A DNA stretch of 64,000 bases, taken from assembly GCF_024298965.1 (NCBI RefSeq), contig NZ_CP085193.1:992001-1056000 (forward strand), read 5' to 3'. This DNA is from Streptomyces rapamycinicus NRRL 5491. Its GTDB lineage: Bacteria > Actinomycetota > Actinomycetes > Streptomycetales > Streptomycetaceae. Both the position numbers and the translations under genes were made by a program. Every line of letters starts with the position of its first letter. Position 1 is the stretch's first letter. Positions 1 through 8,569 of this stretch are shown here, in pieces. The notes beneath the pieces are model-generated. The model did not search any database. It was not told the origin of the DNA and saw only the letters and a list, made by a program, of their open reading frames with translations.

Positions 1-240
1 CCGCGCAGCATCATCCTGGCCGGTCCGTTGAGCGAACTCCGCGACGACCTGGTCTCCGCCGTACGAGCCGTCGTGTACCAGCGCGCCCTCCCGCTGGCCA
101 CCCGCAAACTGACCATCACCGCGACACAGTTCAAGGGCGGTTCCGGGCTCCACGGCGGCATCGCCCTCGCCACCCAGGACGTCTTCGGGCCGGCGGGCAT
201 CGTACGGCTGCTGGCCGACATGTCCGGAACGGGTGAGTAG
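1..240 (+). CDS. ROK-family protein, C-terminal fragment (5' end outside window)
   Basis: The reading frame is open from the first base and ends at TAG 238-240, giving 79 residues. The stretch IILAGPLSELRDDL, then RALPLATRKLTI and a GGSGLHGGIALATQDVF end, is the usual C-terminus of ROK proteins (sugar kinases and ROK transcriptional repressors). The DNA-binding or ATP-binding N-terminus is outside the window, so regulator and kinase cannot be told apart; Streptomyces ROK proteins of this C-terminal type are most often regulators. It converges on the GAPDH gene, with a hairpin between them. Confidence 0.75.
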   Translation, partial: PRSIILAGPLSELRDDLVSAVRAVVYQRALPLATRKLTITATQFKGGSGLHGGIALATQDVFGPAGIVRLLADMSGTGE

Positions 241-245
241 GCGGA

Positions 246-271
246 CCGCTTCCGGACGGGTCCGGAAGCGG
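246..271. terminator. Bidirectional hairpin between ROK gene and GAPDH
   Basis: A perfect 11-bp stem (CCGCTTCCGGA, 246-256, with its complement 261-271) closes a CGGG loop. It sits just after the ROK stop and 20 bases beyond the convergent GAPDH stop. There is no U-tract, as is common in Streptomyces. Confidence 0.65.
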
Positions 272-291
272 GACCGTTGCCGTGGCGAGCG

Positions 292-1746
292 TCAGACCAC
301 CGCGGCCGGGTAGGTCGGGTACTCCACCCCGGAGACGTACTGGACGACGCGGATGACCTGGCAGGAGTAGCCGAACTCGTTGTCGTACCAGAGGTAGAGG
401 ATCGCGTTGTCGCCCTCGACCTTGGTGGCGCCCGCGTCGACGATCGAGGCGTGGCGCGAGCCGATGAAGTCATTGGAGACCGCGTCGGGGGCGCTGATGA
501 AGTCGATCTGGCGCTTGAGCGGCGAGGTCAGGGACACATCGCGGAGATAGTCCAGGACCTCCTCGCGGGTGGTCTCCCGCGCGAGCTGCAGATTGAGGAT
601 CGCGATCGAGACGTCCGGTACCGGGACGCGGATCGAGCTGCCGGTGATCTTCGCATCGAGGTCGGGCAGGGCCTTCGCCACCGCGGAGGCGGCACCGGTC
701 TCGGTGATGACCATGTTGAGCGGCGCCGAGCGGCCACGGCGGTCGGACTTGTGGTAGTTGTCCAGCAGGTTCTGGTCGTTGGTGAACGAGTGGACGGTCT
801 CCACATGGCCGCGCAGCACGCCGTACTCGTCCGCCATCGCCTTCAGCGGCGGGACGATCGCGTTGGTGGTGCAGGAGGCGCAGGAGAGGATCTGCTCGTC
901 CGGCTTGACCGTGTCGTGGTTGACACCGTGGACGACGTTGGGGACGTCGCCCTTGCCCGGCGCGGTCAGCACCACCTTGTCGATACCGGGGCGCAGATGC
1001 TTGGACAGCCCTTCGCGGTCGCGCCACTTGCCGGTGTTGTCGATGAGGATTGCGTCCTTGATGCCGTACGCCGTGTAGTCCACCGACGCCGGGTCGTCGG
1101 CGTAGATCACCTTGATCTCGTTGCCATTGGCGATGATCTTGCTGTTCGCCTCGTCCACGGTGATCGTGCCCTGGAACTGGCCGTGGATGGAGTCGCGGCG
1201 CAGCAGCGAGGCCCGCTTGACGAGATCCTCACCGGCCCGCCCGCCGCTCCCGCGGACGACGACGGCCCGCAGCCGCAGCCCGTTGCCGGACCCGGCCTTC
1301 TCGATGAGCAGACGGGCGACCAGCCGCCCGATCCGTCCGAACCCGTAGAGGACGACATCGCGTCCCTCACGGCACTCGATCTTGTTGGCCCCGGTGGCCC
1401 CGGCGACGGCCCCGGCGGTGAACTCCTCCACGGAGAGGCCGCGGTCATCGGCCCGGTACGCCTCGGCGAGCAAGCCGATGTCGATCTGGGAGGGGCCGAG
1501 ATCCAGCGCGGTGAGCGCCTCCAGGAACGGCAGGGTGTCGGTGACCGAGAGCTCCGCACCGGCGATCTGACGGGCGAATCGGTGGGTCTTCAGGATGCTG
1601 ACGACCGACTTGTTCACCAAGGAGCGGCTGTGCAGCAGGACCGTGACGTCCCGCTCCCGGTGCAGCTTCCCGATGAGCGGGATCATCGACTCCGCGATCT
1701 CCTCGCGGTGCTTCCAGTTGGTGAACGAGTCCTCGTTGAGAGTCAC
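292..1746 (-). CDS. gap: Glyceraldehyde-3-phosphate dehydrogenase, long form
   Basis: 484 aa, GTG start. The first ~130 residues are an N-terminal extension absent from the usual ~335-aa glycolytic GAPDH. After it comes the NAD-binding fold (GFGRIG, residues 135-140) and the catalytic loop ASCTTN with active Cys292. This extended form is known as a second GAPDH in streptomycetes and related bacteria. It converts glyceraldehyde-3-phosphate to 1,3-bisphosphoglycerate; cofactor preference and direction cannot be read here. The gene stands alone, divergent from asnB, and ends convergently with the ROK gene. The ribosome-binding site before the GTG is weak (GAAAGA), so the exact start is a little uncertain. 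Confidence 0.93.
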   Translation of the reverse strand: MTLNEDSFTNWKHREEIAESMIPLIGKLHRERDVTVLLHSRSLVNKSVVSILKTHRFARQIAGAELSVTDTLPFLEALTALDLGPSQIDIGLLAEAYRADDRGLSVEEFTAGAVAGATGANKIECREGRDVVLYGFGRIGRLVARLLIEKAGSGNGLRLRAVVVRGSGGRAGEDLVKRASLLRRDSIHGQFQGTITVDEANSKIIANGNEIKVIYADDPASVDYTAYGIKDAILIDNTGKWRDREGLSKHLRPGIDKVVLTAPGKGDVPNVVHGVNHDTVKPDEQILSCASCTTNAIVPPLKAMADEYGVLRGHVETVHSFTNDQNLLDNYHKSDRRGRSAPLNMVITETGAASAVAKALPDLDAKITGSSIRVPVPDVSIAILNLQLARETTREEVLDYLRDVSLTSPLKRQIDFISAPDAVSNDFIGSRHASIVDAGATKVEGDNAILYLWYDNEFGYSCQVIRVVQYVSGVEYPTYPAAVV

Positions 1747-2127
1747 AAGTTTATCTTTCGAGCTAGGTGGCGCTCATATGCTAGCTCCCCAGGTCATGGG
1801 CGGCGTCGGCGCCCCCCGCCAGCCGCACCACGCGAACCCCCGGCACGGCCCCCGCATGCCCGGCCGAACGACACGGCGCCGTTCCTTCTCTTTCGTATAC
1901 CGCCGGTCATTCCCCGATGAATTACGACGCGGATATCAGCCGTAAAATAGCGACTTAGTGGGCGTCGTTTTTCGGACAGCACTCACGGCGAAACTTACCA
2001 TTAACAGGAATTTACCAGTGAGAAATACCACTCCCCCAGAGATCAGCTCCCGGTAGCGATCCCCCTCCGGAGAGGTAGATGGTTTTCACAGGCAACCATC
2101 TCCCGCTGAGTGAAAGGGATGATCACT
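1747..2127. promoter_or_regulatory. Intergenic region between divergent GAPDH gene and asnB
   Basis: 381 bases without a gene. The middle (about 1895-2040) is clearly more A/T-rich than its surroundings, as expected where divergent promoters lie. I could not assign trustworthy -10/-35 pairs or a clear operator. Small open frames here have no recognisable product. Confidence 0.4.
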
Positions 2128-3960
2128 GTGTGCGGCATCACCGGCTGGGTCTCCTACCGTCGCGATCTGACCTCCCACCGCCAGGTCCTCGACACCATGA
2201 CGGAGACGATGGCCTGCCGGGGCCCGGACGCGGCCGGAGCGTGGGTGACCGGCAGGGCGGCGCTCGGGCACCGCAGGCTGGCCGTCATCGACCTGCCCGG
2301 CGGGGCGCAGCCCATGGCCGTCGACACGGCCGATGGCCCCGTGAGCATGGTCTACTCCGGTGAGGCGTACAACTTCACCGAGCTGCGCGACGAACTGCGC
2401 CGCAGGGGTCACGGCTTCACCACCGACTCCGACACCGAGGTCGTACTGCGCGGCTACGTCGAGTGGGGCGAATCCCTCACCGAGAAACTGAACGGCATGT
2501 ACGCCTTCGCCATCTGGGACTCCCGTACCGAGAAGCTGGTGATGATCCGGGACCGGATGGGCATCAAGCCGTTCTACTACTACGAGACCGACGACGGCGT
2601 CCTCTTCGGATCCGAGCCCAAGGCCATACTCGCCAATCCGCTCGCCGCCCCCGAGGTCGGTCTGGACGGACTGCGGGAGATCTTCTCGTTCGCCAAGACC
2701 CCGGGCCATGCGATCTGGAAGGGCATGAAGGAGCTGCGCCCCGGCCACATCGCCGTCGTCGACCGCAATGGACTTCGTGAGCAGGCGTACTGGCGTCTGG
2801 AGGTTACCGAGCACACCGATGACCAGGAGACGACCGTCGCCCATGTGCGGGAGCTCCTGGAGGACATCATCGCCCGTCAGCTCGTCGCCGACGTGCCCCG
2901 CTGCACCTTGCTCTCCGGGGGGCTGGACTCCTCGGCGATGACCTCGCTCGCCGCCCGCAAACTCGGCGAACACGGCGAGACCGTCCGCAGCTTCGCCGTG
3001 GACTTCCCCGGACAGGCGGAGAACTTCCGCGCGATCGACGTGGCGCCCAGCGTCGACACCCCGTATGTGCACGCCGTGGCCGAGCATGTGAAATGCGACC
3101 ACCGGGACATCGTGCTCGACGGCTCCGCCCTGTCCGACCCGGCCGTCAGGCAGGCGGCCATCGCGGCGAGGGATCTGCCCATCGGGCTCGGCGACCGGGA
3201 CAACTCCCTCTATCTGCTGTTCAAGGCCGTTCGCGAACAGTCGACCGTGGCCCTGTCGGGCGAGTCGGCCGATGAGGTCTTCGGCGGCTACCCGTGGTTC
3301 CACGACGAGCGGCGCGAGGCCGACACCTTTCCGTGGCTCGCCGGAGGGCTGACGCTCGGCGACACCAAGGACCTGCTGTCCCAGGACCTCACCGAGAAGC
3401 TCGACCTGGACACCTACCTGCACGACCACTACCGCAGCGCCCTGGACGAAGTCCCGCTCAAGGACGGCGAGACCGGTCTGGAGAAGCGCATGCGGCAGGT
3501 CTGCTATCTGCACCTCACCCGCATGGTCAACACCCTGCTGGACCGCAAGGACCGGATGAGCATGGCCGTCGGCCTGGAGGTCAGGGTGCCGTTCTGCGAC
3601 CACCGCCTCGTCTCCTATGTCTTCAACACTCCCTGGTCGCTGAAGACATTCGACGGACGGGAGAAGAGCATCCTGCGCGAGGCCACCCGCGATGTGCTGC
3701 CCGAGTCCGTGGCCAACCGTAAGAAGAGCGGTTACCCGGGCAGCTTCGACCCCGCGTATCTCGCCGCCATCAGGCGGCAGGCGGGCGACCTCATCACCTC
3801 GGGACACCCGGCCCTCGAACTGTGCCGCATCGAGACGCTGAGGGAGGCGCTCGACGCACCGGCGGAGGTCATCACCGCTCAGCAGCGCGCCACCGTCGAA
3901 CGCGCCCTCGACCTGGCGGCATGGTTCGACCTGCGCAAGCCCATCATCACGATCGACTGA
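2128..3960 (+). CDS. asnB: Asparagine synthase (glutamine-hydrolysing)
   Basis: 610 aa. It makes asparagine from aspartate, glutamine and ATP in the cytosol. The start is placed at GTG 2128 because the next codon is Cys: class II glutamine amidotransferases need this Cys as the N-terminal nucleophile after Met removal (MCGITGW). An in-frame GTG at 2110 would bury it. An AAAGGGA site lies upstream. The N-terminal half is the Ntn glutaminase domain (RGPD, GHRRLAVID, YNFTELR). The C-terminal half has the ATP pyrophosphatase loop SGGLDSS (about residues 263-269) and GESADEVFGGYPW. Monocistronic, followed by a strong hairpin. A link to a peptide antibiotic cluster is possible but nothing nearby supports it, so ordinary asparagine synthesis is more likely. 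Confidence 0.95.
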   Translation: MCGITGWVSYRRDLTSHRQVLDTMTETMACRGPDAAGAWVTGRAALGHRRLAVIDLPGGAQPMAVDTADGPVSMVYSGEAYNFTELRDELRRRGHGFTTDSDTEVVLRGYVEWGESLTEKLNGMYAFAIWDSRTEKLVMIRDRMGIKPFYYYETDDGVLFGSEPKAILANPLAAPEVGLDGLREIFSFAKTPGHAIWKGMKELRPGHIAVVDRNGLREQAYWRLEVTEHTDDQETTVAHVRELLEDIIARQLVADVPRCTLLSGGLDSSAMTSLAARKLGEHGETVRSFAVDFPGQAENFRAIDVAPSVDTPYVHAVAEHVKCDHRDIVLDGSALSDPAVRQAAIAARDLPIGLGDRDNSLYLLFKAVREQSTVALSGESADEVFGGYPWFHDERREADTFPWLAGGLTLGDTKDLLSQDLTEKLDLDTYLHDHYRSALDEVPLKDGETGLEKRMRQVCYLHLTRMVNTLLDRKDRMSMAVGLEVRVPFCDHRLVSYVFNTPWSLKTFDGREKSILREATRDVLPESVANRKKSGYPGSFDPAYLAAIRRQAGDLITSGHPALELCRIETLREALDAPAEVITAQQRATVERALDLAAWFDLRKPIITID

Positions 3961-3975
3961 TTCACCCATCACACA

Positions 3976-4671
3976 TCACGAGGGACGGGCACCCGGGCCA
4001 CCGGGTGCCCGTCCCTCGTCCCGTGGCCGCTCAACCCCGCCGGCCCCGCCCGGCGCGGCCGTGACATAGCGGGTGAGCATCGCGACGAGTTCGTTCTCCA
4101 GCCGGGTGGTGTCGATGGAGCCGGGCGCCGCGATGAGCTGGTGGACGATGAGCTCGACCGTGGAGACGACCAGCCGGGCGGCGACATGGGTGTCCTCGAC
4201 CCGGACCTCGGGATGGCGCTCGAGCAGCTCCTGGGTGTAGACGACCCGATCCCGCTCGTGCCGGGTGATCTTCTCGAACAACTCGGGCGACCGTGGCCCG
4301 TGTTCCATCATGACGCGGAGCAGCTGCGGGTCATCGAGGTGGTTCTCGATCACCGCGCGCACGAAACCGCGGATGATCTCTTCAAAGGAGTCGGGCTGCT
4401 CCTCGTTCTGACGGCTCCTGATGGCGTCTCCCCCGGCGTCGAGGTGACGGGTCAGCAGCTCGGCCAGGATCGCGTCCTTGTTCGGATAGTACTGATACAG
4501 CGAGCCGATCGAGATCCGGGCGCGCTCGGCGATGCGATTGGTGGTCCCGGCGGCATAGCCGTACTCGGCGAAAACGTGAGCAGCGGCGGTGAGGATGCGC
4601 TGCCGGGTGAGCTCGGCCCGGGCCTGGCGTGGCTGTTTACGTGGCTGAAGTCCACGACGGCCGGTCGTCAT
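3976..4671 (-). CDS. TetR-family transcriptional regulator
   Basis: 231 aa, ATG start. The N-terminal helix-turn-helix is clear: TRQRILTAAAHVFAEYGYAAGTTNRIAERARISIGSLYQYYPNKDAIL. The C-terminal ligand domain resembles the TetR_C type with a DPQLLRVMMEHGP segment. It is divergent from the flavoprotein gene at 4843, so it most likely controls itself and the 4843-7259 operon through the palindrome at 4715. The last ~14 codons are shared with the asnB terminator stem, so this tail is probably not functionally constrained. The ligand is unknown. Confidence 0.88.
   Translation of the reverse strand: MTTGRRGLQPRKQPRQARAELTRQRILTAAAHVFAEYGYAAGTTNRIAERARISIGSLYQYYPNKDAILAELLTRHLDAGGDAIRSRQNEEQPDSFEEIIRGFVRAVIENHLDDPQLLRVMMEHGPRSPELFEKITRHERDRVVYTQELLERHPEVRVEDTHVAARLVVSTVELIVHQLIAAPGSIDTTRLENELVAMLTRYVTAAPGGAGGVERPRDEGRAPGGPGARPS
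3978..4019. terminator. Strong hairpin after asnB, inside the 3' end of the convergent tetR gene
   Basis: A perfect 19-bp stem (3978-3996 with 4001-4019) and 4-base loop start 17 bases after the asnB stop. The other gene, tetR, ends at 3976, so the stem encodes the last residues of that protein as well as acting as terminator for both strands. Confidence 0.8.
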
Positions 4672-4714
4672 GACACCTCCTGCACAGCGCCTCGAAAGCG
4701 AGTGGCGCGAGACC

Positions 4715-4728
4715 TGAGTAATTGCTCA
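4715..4728. promoter_or_regulatory. Candidate TetR operator
   Basis: TGAGTAATTGCTCA is a palindrome with one mismatched pair, lying between the divergent tetR (start 4671) and flavoprotein gene (start 4843) in a locally A/T-rich patch. Size and symmetry suit a TetR dimer. Binding is inferred. Confidence 0.5.
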
Positions 4729-4842
4729 CAATAGTGCCATGAACTGCGGCGGAGCGGTGAGCCACCGTCGTCGGCAGGGAGGCGGGAGGCGACCGGCACG
4801 GGCCCCGCGCCCTCCGCTCCACCCCTCCCGGAAGGAGTCCTC

Positions 4843-5472
4843 ATGACGCAGACCAGCACACGCCCCCGGCGGTTGTCGCCGACCGAGGTCCACGCCCTGC
4901 TCGGGGAGCCCGAGGCCATGGTCAAGGGCAAGATCCAGGACCATATCGACGAGTACTTCCGCCTCTTCATCGCGCACTCCCCCTTCCTGTCCATGGCCAC
5001 GGCGGACGCGGAGGGGCGCGCCGACTGCTCCCCCCGTGGCGACTACCCGGGGTTCGTGAAGGTCCTGGACGACCGCACGCTCGCGATTCCCGACCGCCCC
5101 GGCAACAAGATCGCCGACTCCTTCCGCAACCTCGCCGAGAACGACGGGATCGGGCTGCTCTTCCTCATCCCCGGGCTCCGGGAGACCTTGCGGGTCAACG
5201 GCCGCGCCTACCCCACCGACGACCCCGACGTGCTCGCCCGGATGCGCACCGAGGCCAAGGATCCGGTGCTGGCGATCGTCGTCGAAGTGGCGGAGGCGTA
5301 CTTCCACTGTGGCCGCGCGCTCATCCGCTCCCGGCTGTGGGATCCCGCGAGCCAGGCCCTCGCCGACGAGATTCCGTCGGTCGGCGAGATCGCCAGCTCC
5401 CAATTCGGGGTGGACATCGACCCTATGGCGCTCACACAGGCTCTCGAAGAGGGCTACCGGAAACTCTACTGA
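4843..5472 (+). CDS. PPOX-type FMN flavoprotein (MSMEG_1061-like, pyridoxamine-phosphate-oxidase fold)
   Basis: 209 aa, ATG start with a good GAAGGAG site. The sequence shows the split-barrel pattern of this family: SPFLSMATADAEGRADCSPRGDYPGFV, then RPGNKIADSFRNLAEN and a GLRETLRVNGRA strand, ending with AYFHCGRALIRSRLW. Such proteins bind FMN (sometimes F420 or haem) and reduce small molecules; the substrate is unknown. First gene of an apparent operon with the ferredoxin-type reductase and siderophore-interacting protein downstream, 35 bases before the next start. Probably repressed by the divergent TetR. Confidence 0.85.
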   Translation: MTQTSTRPRRLSPTEVHALLGEPEAMVKGKIQDHIDEYFRLFIAHSPFLSMATADAEGRADCSPRGDYPGFVKVLDDRTLAIPDRPGNKIADSFRNLAENDGIGLLFLIPGLRETLRVNGRAYPTDDPDVLARMRTEAKDPVLAIVVEVAEAYFHCGRALIRSRLWDPASQALADEIPSVGEIASSQFGVDIDPMALTQALEEGYRKLY

Positions 5473-5507
5473 CCACGGCACAAACCACGGCACAAGGTGA
5501 ATCAACG

Positions 5508-6416
5508 ATGCAACAGACCGTCGTCGACCACATCGAGCAGGTCGCCGAAGACGTCGTCTCCCTCGTCCTGCGGGGCGCCACCGGCCCGCTGGCGCCCTGG
5601 GAGCCGGGCGCCCATATCGACCTGGCGCTGCCGAACTGGCTGACCCGCCAGTACTCGCTGTGCGGAGACCCGGCGGACCGGGAGTCCTATCGCGTCGCGG
5701 TACGCCACGACCGCCTCAGCCGGGGCGGTTCGGAGTACATCCACCGGTTCCTGCGCCGGGGCCGCGCCCTCGATGTGTCGCAGCCGCGGAACCACTTCCC
5801 GCTGCTCCCCGCGCCGGAGTACCTCTTCCTCGCCGGCGGGATCGGCATCACCCCGATCCTGCCGATGCTGCGGGCGGCGGCCGCGTCGGGCGTCCCGGCG
5901 TCGCTCGTGTACCTGGGGCAGTCGGTGGCGTCCATGCCCTTCGTCGACGAACTGCGCGCCTCCTACGGCGACCAGGTGCGGATCGTCGCCACGCGGCAGC
6001 AGGGCAGGCCGGACTTCGCCGCTCTGGCCTCCGCGCTGAGCCCCGGTGCCGTGGTCTACGCCTGCGGCCCCGGACCGATGCTCGCCGCGGCGGAGGACGT
6101 GTTCCCCTCGGGGCGGCTGTACGCGGAGCGGTTCCGCCCGGCGCCCAGGACGTTCGCGCCCAACACGGCGTTCGAGGCGGTGTGTGCCCGGTCGGGGCGG
6201 ACGGTTCAGGTGCCCGGCGACGAGTCGCTGCTGGACGCCCTGACCCACGCCGGATTCCCCGTGGCGTCCGGATGCCGCGAAGGCGTCTGCGGCAGTTGCG
6301 AAGTGGCCGTACTCGACGGCGAACCGGAGCACCGGGACGACATCGGCGCCCCCGCGGGCCGGATGTACGCCTGTGTGTCCCGCGCCCTGTCCCCGCGGCT
6401 CGTCGTGGATCTGTGA
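5508..6416 (+). CDS. PDR/VanB-type ferredoxin-reductase oxidoreductase
   Basis: 302 aa, starting at ATG 5508 behind AAGGTGA. An N-terminal flavin domain (RQYSLCGDP), a NAD(P)H-binding domain (GGIGITPILPML, YACGPGPML) and a C-terminal plant-type [2Fe-2S] domain (CREGVCGSCE plus a later Cys in MYACVSRA) form the single-chain layout of phthalate dioxygenase reductase and VanB. It should pass electrons from NAD(P)H through flavin to the iron-sulfur centre and on to a partner oxygenase. No oxygenase is next to it; the preceding FMN protein is the obvious local candidate acceptor, which is an inference. Confidence 0.9.
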   Translation: MQQTVVDHIEQVAEDVVSLVLRGATGPLAPWEPGAHIDLALPNWLTRQYSLCGDPADRESYRVAVRHDRLSRGGSEYIHRFLRRGRALDVSQPRNHFPLLPAPEYLFLAGGIGITPILPMLRAAAASGVPASLVYLGQSVASMPFVDELRASYGDQVRIVATRQQGRPDFAALASALSPGAVVYACGPGPMLAAAEDVFPSGRLYAERFRPAPRTFAPNTAFEAVCARSGRTVQVPGDESLLDALTHAGFPVASGCREGVCGSCEVAVLDGEPEHRDDIGAPAGRMYACVSRALSPRLVVDL

Positions 6417-6455
6417 CCAGCCGGCGAGCGGCCCCGACTCAACGCGAGGAACGAC

Positions 6456-7259
6456 ATGTTGCCCAAGACACGCACGCCCGAATCACGGCAGATGATCACG
6501 CTGGAGGTGCGCCGGAACACATCGCTGACACCCGCCTTCTCGACCATCACCCTCGGCGGACCCGAACTGGAGCATCTCAAGCCCATGGGCTTCGACCAGA
6601 CCGTGCGGCTGTTCTTCCCCCGCGAAGGGCAGGACGGGCTGAGGATGCCGAGGCTCTCCAGTGAGGCGTGGATGGCGGAAATACTCCTCCTGCCGAAGTC
6701 ACGCCGCCCATGGGTGCGCAACTTCACCATCCGGCGCGCCCGGCCCGAACTCGGCGAGGTGGACATCGAGTTCGCCCTGCACGGCGACACCCCGGCCTCC
6801 ACCTGGGCCCGCCGCGCCCGGCCCGGCGACCCGGCGGGCATCTTCGACATGGGCATGAGCTATCTGCCACCGGCCCATGCCGAATGGCAGCTGCTGGCCG
6901 GGGACGAGAGCGCCGTACCCGCGATCCTCGCCATCCTCGAGGACGCTCCGGCGTCACTGGTGGCGGACGTCTTCCTGGAGGTGCCCGGGACCGCCGACAT
7001 CCGTACGGACATCAGCGCTCCCGAGGGCGTACGGGTGCGATGGCTGGCCCGGGACGGCGCGGACACCCGGCCCGGCGAGCTGGCCCTCGACGCGGTCAGA
7101 GCGTCGTCGCTGCGCCCTGGCCGGTTCTACACCTGGGTCGCCGGGGAGGCCGGACTGGCCACCGGGCTGCGCCGCCACTTGGTGCGCGACCGCGGTGTGC
7201 CGAAGCCGGACATCGCGTTCTTCGGCTACTGGCGGCACGGCCGTTCCAGCCCCGGCTGA
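6456..7259 (+). CDS. Siderophore-interacting protein (SIP family)
   Basis: 267 aa, ATG start with GAGGAA before it. The N-terminus has the FAD-binding barrel (VRNFTIRRARPELGEVDIEFALHG), and the C-terminus the NAD(P)-binding SIP domain (LLAGDESAVPAILAILEDAP, FYTWVAGEAG, FFGYWRHG). SIPs are cytoplasmic ferric-siderophore reductases related to ViuB and FhuF-independent flavin reductases. There are no siderophore transport genes here; the protein shares an operon with a PPOX flavoprotein and a VanB-type reductase, so a general flavin-reductase role is also possible. The stop codon touches an 80-bp inverted-repeat element. Confidence 0.9.
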   Translation: MLPKTRTPESRQMITLEVRRNTSLTPAFSTITLGGPELEHLKPMGFDQTVRLFFPREGQDGLRMPRLSSEAWMAEILLLPKSRRPWVRNFTIRRARPELGEVDIEFALHGDTPASTWARRARPGDPAGIFDMGMSYLPPAHAEWQLLAGDESAVPAILAILEDAPASLVADVFLEVPGTADIRTDISAPEGVRVRWLARDGADTRPGELALDAVRASSLRPGRFYTWVAGEAGLATGLRRHLVRDRGVPKPDIAFFGYWRHGRSSPG

Positions 7260-7338
7260 GAGCCTGTGTCATATCCCCGGCCGGGCGTGCGACGCCTGGC
7301 ACGCACGCTGATCCGACCGGGGATATGACACAGGCTCT
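7259..7338. repeat. 80-bp element with 22-bp perfect inverted repeats
   Basis: Arms 7259-7280 and 7317-7338 are exact complements (22 bp); the 36-base middle holds a second small stem (7285-7290 with 7299-7304). TGAG occurs at both edges (7257-7260 and 7338-7341). It lies exactly between two convergent genes, so it may act as a bidirectional terminator. The long arms, A/T-rich part (TCATAT) and flanking TGAG also fit a small non-autonomous transposon remnant. Confidence 0.7.
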
Positions 7339-7342
7339 GAGC

Positions 7343-7957
7343 TCACACCAGTGGCCGCGGGTCGTACTGGATGCCACGCCGCACCTGGCGTGCGCGCTCC
7401 GGCGACGCCAGCCTGGCGACCAGATGAAGGGCCATGTCGATACCGGCCGAGACCCCCGCGGAGGTGATCAGGTCGCCGTCGTCGACGAACCGCTCGTCGG
7501 GCCGTACGTCGATCGTCGGGTCGAGCTCGGCGAGCCGGTCCAGCGACGCCCAGTGCGTGGTCGCGGGCCGCCCGGTCAGCAGTCCGGCCGCCGCGTAGAC
7601 CAGCGAGCCCGTGCACACGCTCGTCATCAGGGGTACGGATCGCCGCTGGGCCCGGACCCAGTCCAGATGCCGCTCGTCCCCGAGCTGGGGCCGGGTGCCC
7701 TGGCCGCCGGGGTGCAGCAGCACATCCAGAGCGGGCAGGTCGGCCATCGCGTGATGGGCCGCGACGGTGAGCCCCTTCGCGCAGGTCACGGGGTTTCCAT
7801 CGACGGAGAAGCAGAACACCTGCCAGCCGTCCTCGGCGAAGTTGCGCGTCCAGTAGGACAGCACCTCCCAAGGACCGATGGCGTCGAGCTCCTCCACGTC
7901 CGGGAACAGCAGGATCCCGATCTTCCGTGTGTCTTCCTGGGCCATACCTCGATCCAA
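7343..7957 (-). CDS. DJ-1/PfpI-family protein
   Basis: 204 aa from TTG 7957, which has GAAGGG five bases before it; an in-frame ATG at 7945 is the alternative. The fold is that of glutamine-amidotransferase-like DJ-1 proteins: DVEELDAIGPWEVL, HPGGQGTRP, and the nucleophile elbow VCTGSLVYAAAGLL with the reactive Cys. Members include isonitrile hydratase (InhA), glyoxalases and proteases; VDDGDLITSAGVSAGIDMALHLV is typical of the InhA-like group. Catalytic Cys present, substrate unknown. Confidence 0.85.
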   Translation of the reverse strand: MDRGMAQEDTRKIGILLFPDVEELDAIGPWEVLSYWTRNFAEDGWQVFCFSVDGNPVTCAKGLTVAAHHAMADLPALDVLLHPGGQGTRPQLGDERHLDWVRAQRRSVPLMTSVCTGSLVYAAAGLLTGRPATTHWASLDRLAELDPTIDVRPDERFVDDGDLITSAGVSAGIDMALHLVARLASPERARQVRRGIQYDPRPLV

Positions 7958-8082
7958 TCAGACCCTTCCCCGCCCGGCCACGGATTTCACGGGGAGGGGG
8001 CGAGGCCGCCGATCGATGCCGGCGGCCTCGCGCTGCCGCGACGTGGTCGCGGTCCGGGTCAGAGCCGCAGTCGCGGTCGCGG

Positions 8083-8505
8083 TCAGTACGCCACCGGGCG
8101 GTTCTCCCGCGCCCAGAGCTGCTCGGCTTCGCTGCGCGAGGGAGGGGGCCACATCCCGTCGATCATCCAGAGATCCCGGGGCGTCTCGTCGACGTGGAAC
8201 TCGCAGCGCAGCCCGCGGTCCCGGGTGTGAGGGGCCAGCAGGCGGCTGAGCCCCTCGGTGCCCTTCTTCCGCACCTCGGGGTCCGTCAAGTGGCGGGCGA
8301 TGTGCTCGACCACGACCCGGACGGTGTTGTCCGACGGCTCCCCGCCGACCAGGAACGAGGACTCGGGGACCTCGTGGAACAGGGTGACGACGTAGAACTT
8401 CGGCAGACCGACCCGGGTGTAGTACTCCGTGACGTCCGCGGCGAACTGCCGCTTCTGTTCCGCGGAGTAGGCGTCGACCGGATGGTAGACGTGCCACAGG
8501 GGCAT
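8083..8505 (-). CDS. Tautomerase-family protein (cis-CaaD/oxalocrotonate tautomerase-like)
   Basis: 140 aa, ATG start with GAAGGAG. After Met removal the chain begins with Pro (MPLWHVYHP), the catalytic base of the tautomerase superfamily. The length, about twice the 60-residue 4-OT subunit, and the segment YYTRVGLPKFYVVTLFHEVPESSF fit the larger Tautomerase_3 / cis-3-chloroacrylate dehalogenase-like group. It probably acts on a small keto/enol or unsaturated acid. It lies 64 bases after the SDR gene at 8570 on the same strand, so the two may be co-transcribed. Confidence 0.82.
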   Translation of the reverse strand: MPLWHVYHPVDAYSAEQKRQFAADVTEYYTRVGLPKFYVVTLFHEVPESSFLVGGEPSDNTVRVVVEHIARHLTDPEVRKKGTEGLSRLLAPHTRDRGLRCEFHVDETPRDLWMIDGMWPPPSRSEAEQLWARENRPVAY

Positions 8506-8569
8506 TGCTCTCTCCTTCAGGACGAGTGAGGTCGAACGGTGGCGACGAGCGGCCGTCCGCGGCGGGCGG

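Noticed and set aside
2086..3972. Long open frame opposite asnB
   Set aside because: It mirrors the real gene; the product is a Val/Gly/Arg/Asp-rich string with no motif, typical of the antisense frame of high-GC coding DNA.
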